A stretch of DNA of 64,000 nucleotides from Paenibacillus silvae. GTDB taxonomy: Bacteria > Bacillota > Bacilli > Paenibacillales > Paenibacillaceae. Position numbers and translations under genes: made by a program. Below the pieces are notes generated by a model that saw nothing but the letters and a program-made list of their open reading frames with translations, was not told where the DNA came from and made no database searches. This document shows positions 17,101-26,001 of the stretch, one piece after another (positions within the stretch are counted from its first letter, which is position 1; every line of letters starts with the position of its first letter). The stretch lies in the NCBI RefSeq assembly GCF_014639235.1, contig NZ_BMFU01000002.1, positions 1 through 64,000 on the forward strand, written 5' to 3'.

Positions 17101-20100
17101 CGTGTACTTTCTCGTAAAGATCAGATTACGTATGAAAATGGATCAACAGAGGATTTCAACCGTCAGACTTACAGCTACACTTCAGATATAGGAGCATCAT
17201 TTTCACAGGATACAACTTTTGCTGTCTTGGTGAGTAATGGATTAACCAACACACAATATAAGTACCGTAAAGATTTTATTAACAATGATACACCAGCCCA
17301 GTTCTATCTGGATGGGAGTGTAGTTAGTGCAGAGGGTAAAACTCAAACAACAACGAATACCTATGGTAAAACCGTTAAAGGGCGTAGTTATGCTGCACCA
17401 ACACCAACTGTCACCACGGTAACGGATAACCAAACCAAGGACGTCTTAACAACTACGGTACAGTTGGATGACTACGGTAATATTACTTCGGTAACGGATG
17501 AAACTGGACGCACCACCACCAGTACGTATGATGATACCAGACACTGGTTAACGAGTGTTACCGACATGGTGGATGTAACCAACAAGAAATATACGGCTCT
17601 TACACGGGATAACCTGGGTAACATTAAGCAAATTGTGAACCGTAAAGACAGTGCCAGTGGTGAACTGTTGACACAGGCAGATTACACCTATGATTCTTAT
17701 GGTAACTTGTTAACTCAACGGATATCGGATGGCAAAGAGGAACGAAATGCGACACTCGAATATGATGGTCGTTATCAGAACGCATTTCCAACTCGTCTAA
17801 GTACGTTAGTGACTGATGTGGACGGTCAAACAACACCTGTAAGTACATCGGCGGAATATGATATGTCCACAGGTGATTTAATTTCATCCACGGACGCAGA
17901 GCAGCGCACTACTAAATATCGCTTGGATGCGATTGGTCGTACTGTCGAAGTAACTCAAACGGACGGAACGACGCTTCGTGCAGATTACGATGATATAAAC
18001 AATACAATCAAAGTGACGGATGAGCTTGGTCAACAGCGAATAAACAAATGGAATTCACTTGGTCAGGCGATAGAGAATGGTTATTACTCAGGGAACAGCT
18101 ATATCGTGTCTCAACGTACTGGATATGATCCATACAGCCGGGTGTCTTGGACAGACGACGCACTGGGCAACCGTACTCGTAATCTATATGATAACTGGAG
18201 TCGTATAGTAATGACTACTGGAGCAGATGGTACGTCCACAGCCATGAAATATGATGACGTGACTCGCACAGCGACAAGTACCGATGCGGAAGGCTATATC
18301 CAGATTGTAACCCACGACAAGTGGGGCAAAGGTATCAAAACAGAAGAGAAAACACAATTGGAACAGGTAGTACGTACACTGGAGAAAACTAAATATGATA
18401 ACATCAGCGGCAATACGTTGGAGCAAACAGACGGCAACGGCAACATCACTGCTTTCAATTACGATGTGATGGGGCTACTTCGCCAAGTGACTAGCCCTAA
18501 CGGCGAACAGACACAATACAGCTATGATTTGACAGGTAACTTGATCAAGACAATTGATCCAGCGGGTAACATCAAAGAAAATATTTATGATCAGCTTAAT
18601 CGCCGGATTCAGACGAAGGACAAGTCAGGTAATAGCACGAAGAGCTACTATACACCTGGCGGCAATCTGACAAAATATGTGGATCGCAATGGTAATACTT
18701 TCACATATGAGTATGACTTACGAGGTAACTTGATCCGTAAAGCGAGTTCCGACGAAACGATTAGCTTTGCAGTTGATGCTGTGGGTAAACGTACGAGCAT
18801 GACAGACCGTACAGGTACGACGGGCTACCAATACGATCAAGCAACGGAACAATTGACACGACTGACATATCCAGATGGACTTGCAATCGAGTTCACCTAT
18901 GATTTAAACGGTAACCGAACTGCGATGAAAGGGCCATTCTCCAACACGGTTTACTACACGTATGATACGATGAATCGAATGGTATCTGTGGGTACGTTGA
19001 AGGATGTACCGGATTCACAGTACACGTATTATCTCAATGGATTGCTCAAATCGTCACAGGCTCAAAATGGTGTGAATGATAGTAAAACGTATATCGGTCT
19101 GGATTTGGTTGGTCTCGAGCAAGTGCGAGATCAAGCTACGCTTGGTTTGTACAATTATAGTTATGATAACAATAAAAATATAACGAAGCGTGTACAGCAG
19201 GGTGTACAGGATGACTTTACGTATGATCAGCTTAATCGCATAGTCACGGCTAGTGGAAATAATGAGCAGTACAACTATGATAAACAAGGTAACCGCTTGA
19301 CGATGCAGTCGGACAAGGAAGTTAACGCGGTCAACACCAAGTATCAGTACGATACCCAAGATCGTTTGACTCAAGTCACCACAGATACAGCAACGGTCGG
19401 ATATCAGTACAATGGTGACAATCTGCTGGTTGAGCGTACTGAAAATGGTTTAACCACGCGTTACTACTATGATGATGGAGCTCAGATCATTGCAGAAGCC
19501 GAAGTGCGAAACGGCACGCCGGAATTCAAAGCCAACTATATTCGCGGAACTAAACTGGAAGCAATTGTTTATGCCGATGCTAGTAAGGCGTATGTACAAA
19601 CGAACGGACACGGAGATATTACCGAGTTGAGGGATACCAATGGTGCGTTGTTAAACAAATATCAGTATGATGTCTGGGGCAATCTGGAGTCGAAAGAAGA
19701 AAAGGTCCATAATCCGTTCTTGTACTCTGGTGAATTATGGGATGATACTACTCATTTGCAGTATTTACGGGCGCGATGGTATGATCCAAATACGGGAAGG
19801 TTTAATAATGAGGACACCTTTGAGGGTGAGCTATACGATCCACTGAGTTTGAACTTGTATGCGTATGTGAAGAACAATCCACTAATTTATGTTGATCCGA
19901 GTGGTCATAGAGAAGAAATGAGTCCAGGTGGCGGTGGAGGAGGGGTTTCTCCGGTAAGCCGAATAACTTATAGTACACCTAAAACTACAAGATCATCAAG
20001 TAATTTAAAACTCGTAAAGCCACCGTCTGTTGACTCGCTTAAAGCTGAAGTAAGATCAATACAAGCTTCCAAAGTAAGTCAAACAGTAAAATCCACTACG

Positions 20101-20430
20101 GCTAATTCTAAGATTGTATATCCCAGTAAGCCCCATACTAATAAAACACCTGGTCACTGGGAGGCAATGACCGACAAAGCTACAAAATTAGCTCAAAGTA
20201 AGGATGTAGTTAAGGTATATCTTAATAAAGGCATGGGGAATGAGATAAAGGGCATCAGCCCGAATAGAAGACCTGATATAATGTCGGTTAGAAGAGATGG
20301 TAAAATAGATCAATATGAGGTTCCTAGTAAAACTGATAGAGTCTCTGATTTAATAAAACGGATGCAGGATAATCAAAGACTTATGGGGAATAGAGCAGGG
20401 GACATCTATATTTTGCCACCAAAAAAATAA
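14191..20430 (+). CDS. Rhs/YD-repeat polymorphic toxin with PD-(D/E)XK nuclease tail
   Basis: 2079 residues from TTG 14191 (GGGGAG six bases upstream; the earlier ATG at 14152 has none). Order: signal peptide (1-35), an acidic Pro/Glu/Ser-rich linker (about 130-330), a region with paired Cys (about 530-640), many YD repeats (about 850-1850), and the Rhs core ending NLYAYVKNNPLIYVDPSGH. The last 173 residues are variable: a Gly-rich linker, then a domain with PGHWEAMTDKA, RRPDIMSVRRDG and YEVPSKTD. Asp2029, Glu2043 and Lys2047 fit a PD-(D/E)XK nuclease. AT content rises abruptly after about 19920, the usual sign of tail exchange. The protein is exported and probably wall-associated, like WapA, and delivers its tail to neighbouring cells. 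The next gene is the likely antidote. Confidence 0.85.
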   Translation: MKKSIRKKFMSVLLIVSVLSGLFGNWIPATTYAEEQGEQIEENVPTGQDSSQSEVLPLISEQFDRTESFIQDYLDQGYTLNEVISALYKARDEQIGFDEALQGVRPQEVNESATVTSDVYSDPVVAEEAPITGVEADQSSIMQRYETFAVEEELTAPPDTDLEKENEPKEDEDKNAEGEEKEQVDPDDQSEGEKEPEETATPTETTTDDENAPQTNQDIGQEPTAPSSEITSNLERKQAAEAKETPSSQGSAESPSPTSMESKSEPKNISEKVSKPVSEKGLVKEKNDASTTNEKQSDSSSPSKQKSKSEVKPLAGQTSIPDPGKHIAEKAPVYSKKSFNEAPYTVGENGETISTMSGGLMLDHVDASLPGRAGMSFSLERQYNSNSAQFYDPAVGTNTYEYPVYNYFLTYQAVKKKIIIKYNVKYKLNKWVQEDYNGDGLKDNDTIIVETPTVLQGTFTTEAEARNAASTQITFWNPSESRIEQQTRSGSLSSLPSSISYNQGGFSGTLNKSGSVQVISGQYQPARTITAPTQTCTNSIPGKYDSKGVWAQTGSGSPCPDTKTATVEGKTITLTRSSVTATKACPSPDKSVANYVCTKTWEARYNGSVSIPESDTRVYSQSYVGSVVKPGQYSQQRYDSWVAGKAPYQYRYAYSVREQPWVEQEVTEGPAEAITLYTDGTPDWSAVNDLKNNVNSNAGIGISTSMDSSYNYYLASSPSAEIRAYQVGSNFDVTYYNKTVPAAADKRSPLGKGWSWKLPFTETENGKSYMNMADGGRYEIAGNTLKGYEWEGITVNPDTSVTVNGESSSLVITAADGLTKQYFSADGRLLQISDGKKNDVQFFYENNSLYNSKLLTQVKDAIGNTIRISYSSSAVTIVQGNRTVTYNKQTKNGIELLDSVIDPLGRKTTYSYKLADAKFNLPGFSPERAALNPYALLTSVQHNTGAKTFYEYENGTVKRYIGEDSFNDAYRVLSRKDQITYENGSTEDFNRQTYSYTSDIGASFSQDTTFAVLVSNGLTNTQYKYRKDFINNDTPAQFYLDGSVVSAEGKTQTTTNTYGKTVKGRSYAAPTPTVTTVTDNQTKDVLTTTVQLDDYGNITSVTDETGRTTTSTYDDTRHWLTSVTDMVDVTNKKYTALTRDNLGNIKQIVNRKDSASGELLTQADYTYDSYGNLLTQRISDGKEERNATLEYDGRYQNAFPTRLSTLVTDVDGQTTPVSTSAEYDMSTGDLISSTDAEQRTTKYRLDAIGRTVEVTQTDGTTLRADYDDINNTIKVTDELGQQRINKWNSLGQAIENGYYSGNSYIVSQRTGYDPYSRVSWTDDALGNRTRNLYDNWSRIVMTTGADGTSTAMKYDDVTRTATSTDAEGYIQIVTHDKWGKGIKTEEKTQLEQVVRTLEKTKYDNISGNTLEQTDGNGNITAFNYDVMGLLRQVTSPNGEQTQYSYDLTGNLIKTIDPAGNIKENIYDQLNRRIQTKDKSGNSTKSYYTPGGNLTKYVDRNGNTFTYEYDLRGNLIRKASSDETISFAVDAVGKRTSMTDRTGTTGYQYDQATEQLTRLTYPDGLAIEFTYDLNGNRTAMKGPFSNTVYYTYDTMNRMVSVGTLKDVPDSQYTYYLNGLLKSSQAQNGVNDSKTYIGLDLVGLEQVRDQATLGLYNYSYDNNKNITKRVQQGVQDDFTYDQLNRIVTASGNNEQYNYDKQGNRLTMQSDKEVNAVNTKYQYDTQDRLTQVTTDTATVGYQYNGDNLLVERTENGLTTRYYYDDGAQIIAEAEVRNGTPEFKANYIRGTKLEAIVYADASKAYVQTNGHGDITELRDTNGALLNKYQYDVWGNLESKEEKVHNPFLYSGELWDDTTHLQYLRARWYDPNTGRFNNEDTFEGELYDPLSLNLYAYVKNNPLIYVDPSGHREEMSPGGGGGGVSPVSRITYSTPKTTRSSSNLKLVKPPSVDSLKAEVRSIQASKVSQTVKSTTANSKIVYPSKPHTNKTPGHWEAMTDKATKLAQSKDVVKVYLNKGMGNEIKGISPNRRPDIMSVRRDGKIDQYEVPSKTDRVSDLIKRMQDNQRLMGNRAGDIYILPPKK

Positions 20431-20442
20431 CGGAGGTAGTAC

Positions 20443-20970
20443 ATGGAGGAAAGATTAACAACTTCGATAGTTCTATACGGACAAATCGAACCAAATGATA
20501 TCAAACAGTGGAATGATTTTTATCTTTTTTCAAAAGAGATCATTACGAGTTTAAATTTTAAGCCTAATTATATCGGAATTTCGGGTGATTCATTCCAAGA
20601 TAGTAAGCTTAGGACTTTGGTTCGTACTGAAAAAAAACTATTAAAATCTTTCGAAAAAGAAGAATATATTGAAGCTCTTGAAGTATATGCATTACCGCAA
20701 GATTTTACAATTGCGGCTTTTGATTATAATGTCTATATAGCGAGAAGTAAACAAGTCGAATTTGATCATATTTTGGCAACTTTTACATCAGAGGTTTTTA
20801 AGGATCTGGATCAAGAGAGATTAGTGAAGTTACTCAAAAGATTTATCGTTTTTAAATCAGGAGAGATTTTTCAGTTGAGCAATTTGGAGAGCCCACAGAT
20901 ATATGCTTCAAAAGCTAATGCACTCACTGCTTTTAAAACCCTTAATATTCTGAAAGAAATAACCAAATAA
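20443..20970 (+). CDS. Likely immunity protein for the Rhs nuclease tail
   Basis: 175 residues, soluble, no export signal, not a family I can name. It starts 12 bases after the Rhs stop with a strong GGAGG site. Mixed alpha/beta composition, with QWNDFYLFSKEIITSLNF near the start and a helix-rich end. The assignment as immunity rests on position, size, shared AT-richness with the toxin tail and a terminator just downstream. Confidence 0.6.
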   Translation: MEERLTTSIVLYGQIEPNDIKQWNDFYLFSKEIITSLNFKPNYIGISGDSFQDSKLRTLVRTEKKLLKSFEKEEYIEALEVYALPQDFTIAAFDYNVYIARSKQVEFDHILATFTSEVFKDLDQERLVKLLKRFIVFKSGEIFQLSNLESPQIYASKANALTAFKTLNILKEITK

Positions 20971-21005
20971 CTATGGATATTTAATGATTGAATTTGTGAG
21001 AAAAA

Positions 21006-21040
21006 TAAAAGCCTTAGAGTTTAAAGACTCTAAGGCTTTT
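21006..21040 (+). terminator. Intrinsic terminator of the Rhs-immunity operon
   Basis: AAAAGCCTTAGAGT and ACTCTAAGGCTTTT form a perfect 14-base stem around a six-base loop. It has A and T runs on both sides, so it may work in both directions. The stretch 20971-21557 holds nothing else recognisable. Confidence 0.85.
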
Positions 21041-21557
21041 ATCCTTGAAAGATTAATTGCAAAGTAAAGATTAAACATAATTGTAATAAGTATTTCTTAA
21101 CATTAAAAGTAATAAAGTTACATACAAATTTTGAGGTACAGGTGGGGCTGAGACTCAAGAAGAGGAACATATGTATATATCAAAAATGATCAGCCTCTAA
21201 TTATAATTTTAATCGGGAGTTCTTTTCTCTAAAATGCAGACGTAATGAGGCAAATTAGAGACTGCTAATGGTTATAGTAGACTTCCAGAAAGATCAGATA
21301 AGTCGATTACTTAAATCATTCCACTATACTACAATTACTGATTCAACTAATTTTAGATGAACTTCCTAAAGGGCCGGGGTAGTTTGGTTCCTTTTTTTGT
21401 TGTTCGTATAAAAGTTAGCTTATAATTCTGCGAAATTCAATTGTTTGTGTATTTTTGCAGGAAAGCATTGACCAATGGTAGAATAATCCATATGATTACC
21501 TATATAGATAATAAAGACATAAAAAATGGATTTTTATCAGTGGAGGTGAAATCATCC

Positions 21558-22931
21558 TTGGAAGTGATAACTCAAAAATCAATTCGGGAAGAGTTGTTAA
21601 ATTACATAGAAGAAAATCAAATGCTTGTTTATCATTTTGCTGAAATATCGGGTATAAATTCTGGAACTCTGAGTCGCTTTATAAATGGTTCTCAGCTCAT
21701 TCCGATCAAAGCTCTTGATAGAATGACATACACAATGGGACTTGAAGAGGGCACTTTTTATGATTTATATGTAGATGAGCTGCTGATTGATCCATCAACA
21801 GATTGGAGAAGGTTACGGCCGTTTCTAATTAGATGCTCACAGTTAAATAAGCTAACCTGTATTGAAAAAATTGTTGATCTTATGTTGGAGAAGTCTTACT
21901 ATATTTCTTCGCTATTTGATTTTGCTGAATCTTTGTATGATGAAGGCAATACAGCAGCATCACTTCTTATCTATAAAAAAGTCTCAGAAGGAGAACGTTA
22001 CCAACACGCCGAAAGATTGGCTGTGTGCCAGTATAGAATCTTTAAATTATCACTTGGGGATGATCAGCAACACAATTATGAGCTTGCTCTTGTATTTGAG
22101 CCTTTTGTCAAAAGGCTCAGTGAATTTGAACAGTTAGATGCATTGAAAGATCTTGTTAACTTGTATGTTTCTTTGCAGAAGTGGGAAAAGGCAAAACAAC
22201 TAAGCACTGAAATGGGAAGAATAGCTAGAATACAATACGATTTAAAACATCAAAGAACGGGCAATAAGGTGAAATTAATTGCTCCCAAAAAAATGCTTTT
22301 TGGATATATTTTGTACTCACATTTGATATTAGGTACAGTTGCCGAAGAAGCTCAGGATTTTAATCAAGCTTTTTATCATTTAGATAAATACGAAGATCAC
22401 AGTTGGATCGTTGAAACTGATGCTGCTGCAGAACATACTAAAAAACAATTTTTATTTTGGGCCACCGCTAATAGAATGCTTTATAGAATAATGACAGGGG
22501 ATATCGATCTTATTGATAAGTATGTAGATTCTCTGGCTAGCAATGATAACGAAATACTTCTAGGTCTATTTAAAATTGTTAGAGCAGCGTTGAAATATTC
22601 CTGTAATATTGATCATATTTTAGAACGTTATCATGAAATGATTCACAATCAGGTAATCTCCCAAAAAGGGGTAGGAACATACACCTCACAAGTAATTAAC
22701 GACAGATTTGTAGTTTTCTTGGCTGATTTAGCTGAATATTATATTAGATCTCTACGCCCAAGTATTGGTATAATCTTTGTGTTAGATAGTTTGGCAATAT
22801 CTGCTAAACTAAATAATGATGCTTATTTGGTCAGATGCTTCTGCTTATTTGAGAAATTGAGGCATTTAGCAACAGAGGATCAACTTGATAAGTATAAAGC
22901 AATTTTAAAGGAGGTAGAATTAGTTATATGA
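21558..22931 (+). CDS. AloR-type peptide-sensing regulator (RRNPP family)
   Basis: 457 residues. A Xre-type helix-turn-helix occupies about residues 10-65 (HFAEISGINSGTLSRFINGS), and the rest is helical, consistent with TPR repeats that bind a short peptide. This is the plan of RRNPP receptors, and the downstream overlapping peptide gene identifies the Paenibacillus Alo branch. The start was set at TTG 21558 because GGAGGTG at 21542-21548 lies nine bases upstream; earlier in-frame starts have no such site. The stop overlaps the peptide gene by four bases. It should act in the cytoplasm as a DNA-binding regulator whose activity changes when the peptide is imported. Confidence 0.85.
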   Translation: MEVITQKSIREELLNYIEENQMLVYHFAEISGINSGTLSRFINGSQLIPIKALDRMTYTMGLEEGTFYDLYVDELLIDPSTDWRRLRPFLIRCSQLNKLTCIEKIVDLMLEKSYYISSLFDFAESLYDEGNTAASLLIYKKVSEGERYQHAERLAVCQYRIFKLSLGDDQQHNYELALVFEPFVKRLSEFEQLDALKDLVNLYVSLQKWEKAKQLSTEMGRIARIQYDLKHQRTGNKVKLIAPKKMLFGYILYSHLILGTVAEEAQDFNQAFYHLDKYEDHSWIVETDAAAEHTKKQFLFWATANRMLYRIMTGDIDLIDKYVDSLASNDNEILLGLFKIVRAALKYSCNIDHILERYHEMIHNQVISQKGVGTYTSQVINDRFVVFLADLAEYYIRSLRPSIGIIFVLDSLAISAKLNNDAYLVRCFCLFEKLRHLATEDQLDKYKAILKEVELVI

Positions 22932-23080
22932 AGAAGATGAAGATCATTTCTATGGCTGTGACATTAGCGATTTTGGTAATTGCTCCACTTAATCATGTAT
23001 CAGCAGATAACAATGAAGTTATTCCAAAAAAAGATATTTCCATTATAAAAACGAGCTCACATGGTGCTGGCGGTTGGTAA
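22928..23080 (+). CDS. AloP-type signalling pro-peptide
   Basis: 50 residues: a signal peptide (MKKMKIISMAVTLAILVIA, cleavage near HVSA-D), a short spacer, and the C terminus TSSHGAGGW. The reported mature Alo peptide of Paenibacillus polymyxa is SHGRGG as I recall, so the peptide here is probably SHGAGG or a neighbour. The ATG overlaps the aloR stop (ATGA). A terminator follows 27 bases later. The pro-peptide would be exported by Sec, trimmed, and re-imported by an oligopeptide permease to bind AloR. Confidence 0.85.
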   Translation: MKKMKIISMAVTLAILVIAPLNHVSADNNEVIPKKDISIIKTSSHGAGGW

Positions 23081-23106
23081 AACAGAATAATAATGTAATA
23101 ATGTTC

Positions 23107-23133
23107 AAAACCTCCTGAGATGGAGGTTTTTTA
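23107..23133 (+). terminator. Terminator after aloR-aloP
   Basis: AAAACCTCC pairs with GGAGGTTTT around TGAGAT, followed by T residues. Confidence 0.85.
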
Positions 23134-23211
23134 ATTGTCTTTTTTGTATAAATTCACCAGTCTTAAATTTGAATAGAAAGAGATAGGATTAGCTATAGAG
23201 GTGATTGGGCG

Positions 23212-23370
23212 ATGTCAACTAATCCTACAATTAAAGAAAAAATAGAACAAGAGAGGGATGTCTTAAATAAGTTAGTTTGCATCTACGGTATTGAACATCC
23301 TCTGGTTATAAAACAATCTGAACTGTTAGATGAATTAATAAATCAACACAATAAGACTAAGTCTACTTAG
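23212..23370 (+). CDS. Spo0E-like phosphatase (small)
   Basis: 52 residues with the Spo0E plan: IEQERDVLNKLVCIYGIEHP, then the signature SELLDELINQ. Spo0E-type proteins remove phosphate from Spo0A and so delay sporulation. ATG 23212 has GAGGTG eight bases upstream. It lies 131 bases after the aloP gene, behind that gene's terminator, so it has its own transcript. The association of a sporulation brake with a peptide receptor is suggestive only. Confidence 0.75.
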   Translation: MSTNPTIKEKIEQERDVLNKLVCIYGIEHPLVIKQSELLDELINQHNKTKST

Positions 23371-23636
23371 TGAATTGGGATATAAAACAATGGGAAGGTT
23401 CATGAATCACTACTCATGTATATCTGGAAGTTTATCTTTTGAATATACTATTAGCTTGGGGCTAGTTACATAGAATTTAATCCCTTACAACTTTCATTGG
23501 CCCACAAATTGAGCATAAGATGCTTTGATTCATTAGAAGCATTTAATTAAGTTAAGATTTTTTTCACAGTAAAATACCACTCTCGTGACTAGTAAAGAAA
23601 TTCAAATACTAAGCCTGGCATCATGGAGGACAGTAA

Positions 23637-23792
23637 ATGAAGAATCACACAATTTATTTTCCGTGGGACATACAGAAGCGAAGTGCAGAGTGCTATGTAA
23701 GAGCAATCATAAAAGAGTTTGAACTACCTTTGCCTTTAAAGATTAATTTAATCTTGCCTTCAAAAGAGTACATTTTAGAGTTAGAGCATTAA
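23637..23792 (+). CDS. Small unknown protein (51 residues)
   Basis: ATG 23637 with GGAGGA eight bases upstream. The text MKNHTIYFPWDIQKRSAECY and a hydrophobic beta-like end are protein-like, but no family is recognised. The flanking stretches 23371-23636 and 23793-24065 hold no other convincing gene; a 40-residue frame near 23907-24029 lacks a clear ribosome-binding site. Confidence 0.45.
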   Translation: MKNHTIYFPWDIQKRSAECYVRAIIKEFELPLPLKINLILPSKEYILELEH

Positions 23793-24065
23793 GTCTGTAA
23801 AGCGGATAGAATGTTCTAAGTAGAATTATTAAGTGTTTATATTTTGATTGGAGTATTTGTTGCTAGAAAGTTGTTTGTAACACTACTGCGTTTTGGGCAA
23901 GCGGGATGAAGCAATTTATGAGAAAACTAAGTCGCTCCTCTTGCAGATCTGGAAGCTCCAATGACTACGTTGAAAATGGAGAAGAGTTTGGGATGAGGGG
24001 AAAAAGTTTAGATATAGATGAAAAATGAAAAAGGCGTTCGCAATAAGATACGCCTTGTGACATAC

Positions 24066-24272
24066 TTAGTTTATTTTAAAAGAACCGTTTATAACGGTAG
24101 AGCAACTGACGATATCATGTAATGGAATCCATTCTGTGGCTTTTTGGTGCTTTATTTTAACTCTTTCTCTATCAGCTGACATTTCAATTTTACCTATGTA
24201 CTTTGAATTATCCTCAAAAACCAAACAAACTGAGTATCCCTTTTTCTCTGCAATAAGCAAGTCTTTAATCAT
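24066..24272 (-). CDS. Small unknown protein (68 residues)
   Basis: Minus-strand frame starting at the ATG whose complement is 24270-24272, with GGAGG five bases upstream on that strand. It has a beta-rich layout (SVCLVFEDNSKYIGKIEM, then EWIPLHDIVSC) resembling small SH3-like or YolD-like domains. Function unknown. A hairpin AAGGCG...CGCCTT near 24030 could end its transcript. Confidence 0.5.
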   Translation of the reverse strand: MIKDLLIAEKKGYSVCLVFEDNSKYIGKIEMSADRERVKIKHQKATEWIPLHDIVSCSTVINGSFKIN

Positions 24273-24389
24273 TTCAACCTCCATCTTAAGAACTATTTAT
24301 CTACCTGATTATATTACTTATTTACTATATAGGGAAGTTTTGAGATAATGTTGTAGTATGAAACTAAAATAGTTCTGAGGAGGAAAAAA

Positions 24390-25046
24390 ATGAGATTTAA
24401 AAAAGCGGGATTACTATTAATGGCATTCTTGATGGTTGGTGGAACAGGAGCATATGCAGCAACAAAAAGTAAAACAGTTCAAGCAACAGTGAGTAATTTG
24501 AAATACGTTTTGAATGGTAGCAATTGGACACCTCAATCAAAAACGCAACCAGTAGTAATTAATGGACAGACTTACATACCAGTTAGTCTAGCAAAAGAAG
24601 CAACAAATACTAACATCACTGTAGATTCGAAATCGGGAAAAATGAGTTTTGGCGAAAAGCTTACGAAAACACCATTGGATAAGGAAAAAATGATATATCA
24701 TACTGGGAATTATGCTGCACTAACAAGGGATGCTAAATATACCGAAGGTAAGAACAAAGAAGTATCATTGATAAATAATTTAGGTTTTATTGAGTATTTT
24801 CCAGATGGTAAGTATCAAACAATGATTCTTGATCTTAAATTATTCGATGGTTCTGGGAAAATCATTTTAAAAGATTTAGAAACAGGTAATCAAGTTCAAA
24901 CTCTCTTTTTGGAAGAGGGGAAAATCGAGCAAGTAGAAGTTAATGTTACAAATATAACTGGAAAAGGCATTAGATTAACAATGGAAGCTGAAAATTATAG
25001 TAAAGGTACTGCTCTTGTAGTTCTTCCTACATCACACTATAAATAA
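24390..25046 (+). CDS. Secreted stalk-domain (copper amine oxidase N-terminal-like) protein
   Basis: 218 residues. The signal peptide ends in GAYAAT. Residues 30-90 match the stalk domain common in Paenibacillus exported proteins (VVINGQTYIPVSLAKEA, then ITVDSKSGKMSFG). The rest is beta-rich, probably a binding domain (for example NNLGFIEYFPDGKYQTMIL). GAGGAGG precedes the ATG. It stands alone with its own terminator. The role is probably at the cell surface, substrate unknown. Confidence 0.7.
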   Translation: MRFKKAGLLLMAFLMVGGTGAYAATKSKTVQATVSNLKYVLNGSNWTPQSKTQPVVINGQTYIPVSLAKEATNTNITVDSKSGKMSFGEKLTKTPLDKEKMIYHTGNYAALTRDAKYTEGKNKEVSLINNLGFIEYFPDGKYQTMILDLKLFDGSGKIILKDLETGNQVQTLFLEEGKIEQVEVNVTNITGKGIRLTMEAENYSKGTALVVLPTSHYK

Positions 25047-25054
25047 GTATTACT

Positions 25055-25086
25055 GAAGAATCCTGGACCTTTAGTCAGGATTCTTT
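25055..25086 (+). terminator. Terminator after the stalk-domain gene
   Basis: GAAGAATCCTGGA pairs with TCAGGATTCTTTT around CCTTTAG, close to the convergent minus-strand gene, so it may serve both. Confidence 0.75.
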
Positions 25087-25116
25087 TCATTTAGAGTAGG
25101 AGGATTTTTTTTCTAT

Positions 25117-25791
25117 TCAACCCACTTCTTCGATCAATCCCTCATTATTGTTTCGTACATTGCCAACTTCCTTCGGCACTTCATATACTCGCATCTCAGA
25201 TGCCTGATATGGCTGGAGCAGTCTAAGTAAAGATTGAACATTTTTATTATCTTTACCGAGCCATTCGGCTTCATCATCGGGATGCAGAATCACTGGCATC
25301 CGATTATGGATATCTTCCATCAATTCATTAGGCTCCGTCGTGATAATTGTGCAAGTGCTCAACTTGTTTCCGTCCTGATCGGTCCAAGTGTCATACAGAC
25401 CAGCTAGAGAAAAGATGCTATCATCCTTCATGAGTATTCGCATCGGCCGCTTGTTGGAACCTTCTTTCTTCCACTCATAAAATCCGTTTGTCGGAATGAT
25501 ACATCGTTTGGAACTGATCAGGCGTTTGAAGGCTGGCTTCTCAGCCAGTGTCTCAGCCCGAGCATTGATCATCTTGTTTCCGATCTTATCTTCCTTTGCC
25601 CAAGATGGGACAAGACCCCATCTGAGAGCACCCAAATTATTATTTCCATCTTTGCCAGCTATGATTGTCGGAATGTATTGCATAGGTGCTGCGTTGTAAT
25701 TTGGTCTGTACTCAAATCCATCAGCTATAGAAGCCATGTACCGCTCGATGATTGCTTCCAAAGGATCTGTAATTGTAAATCTTCCGCACAT
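25117..25791 (-). CDS. SRAP (HMCES/YedK) abasic-site DNA-protein crosslinking protein
   Basis: 224 residues starting MCGRFT, where Cys2 is the catalytic residue that links covalently to abasic sites in single-stranded DNA. Further marks are INARAETLAEKPAFKR, RCIIPTNGFYEWKKEG with the catalytic Glu, and HNRMPVIL with the His. Full length for the family. SRAP proteins protect replication at abasic sites. No SOS box was found upstream. Its neighbour on the same strand further right is an ATP-dependent DNA ligase. Confidence 0.9.
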   Translation of the reverse strand: MCGRFTITDPLEAIIERYMASIADGFEYRPNYNAAPMQYIPTIIAGKDGNNNLGALRWGLVPSWAKEDKIGNKMINARAETLAEKPAFKRLISSKRCIIPTNGFYEWKKEGSNKRPMRILMKDDSIFSLAGLYDTWTDQDGNKLSTCTIITTEPNELMEDIHNRMPVILHPDDEAEWLGKDNKNVQSLLRLLQPYQASEMRVYEVPKEVGNVRNNNEGLIEEVG

Positions 25792-26001
25792 GATAATGCC
25801 TCCTTTGAGACTCTATACTTTGTAATTTTACTCAAATTTTTAAGAATAGAAACGGGTAATTTGTGGAGATACGCATCCAATATAAAATAAAAATGCAATA
25901 AATTAGATGATATTTATAGATCAGCAAGTTTATGTTTAGACATATGTTCAGTGATGTATTACTTTAATATTCATTAGAGTTACTACCGAGGAGGAATAAT
26001 A

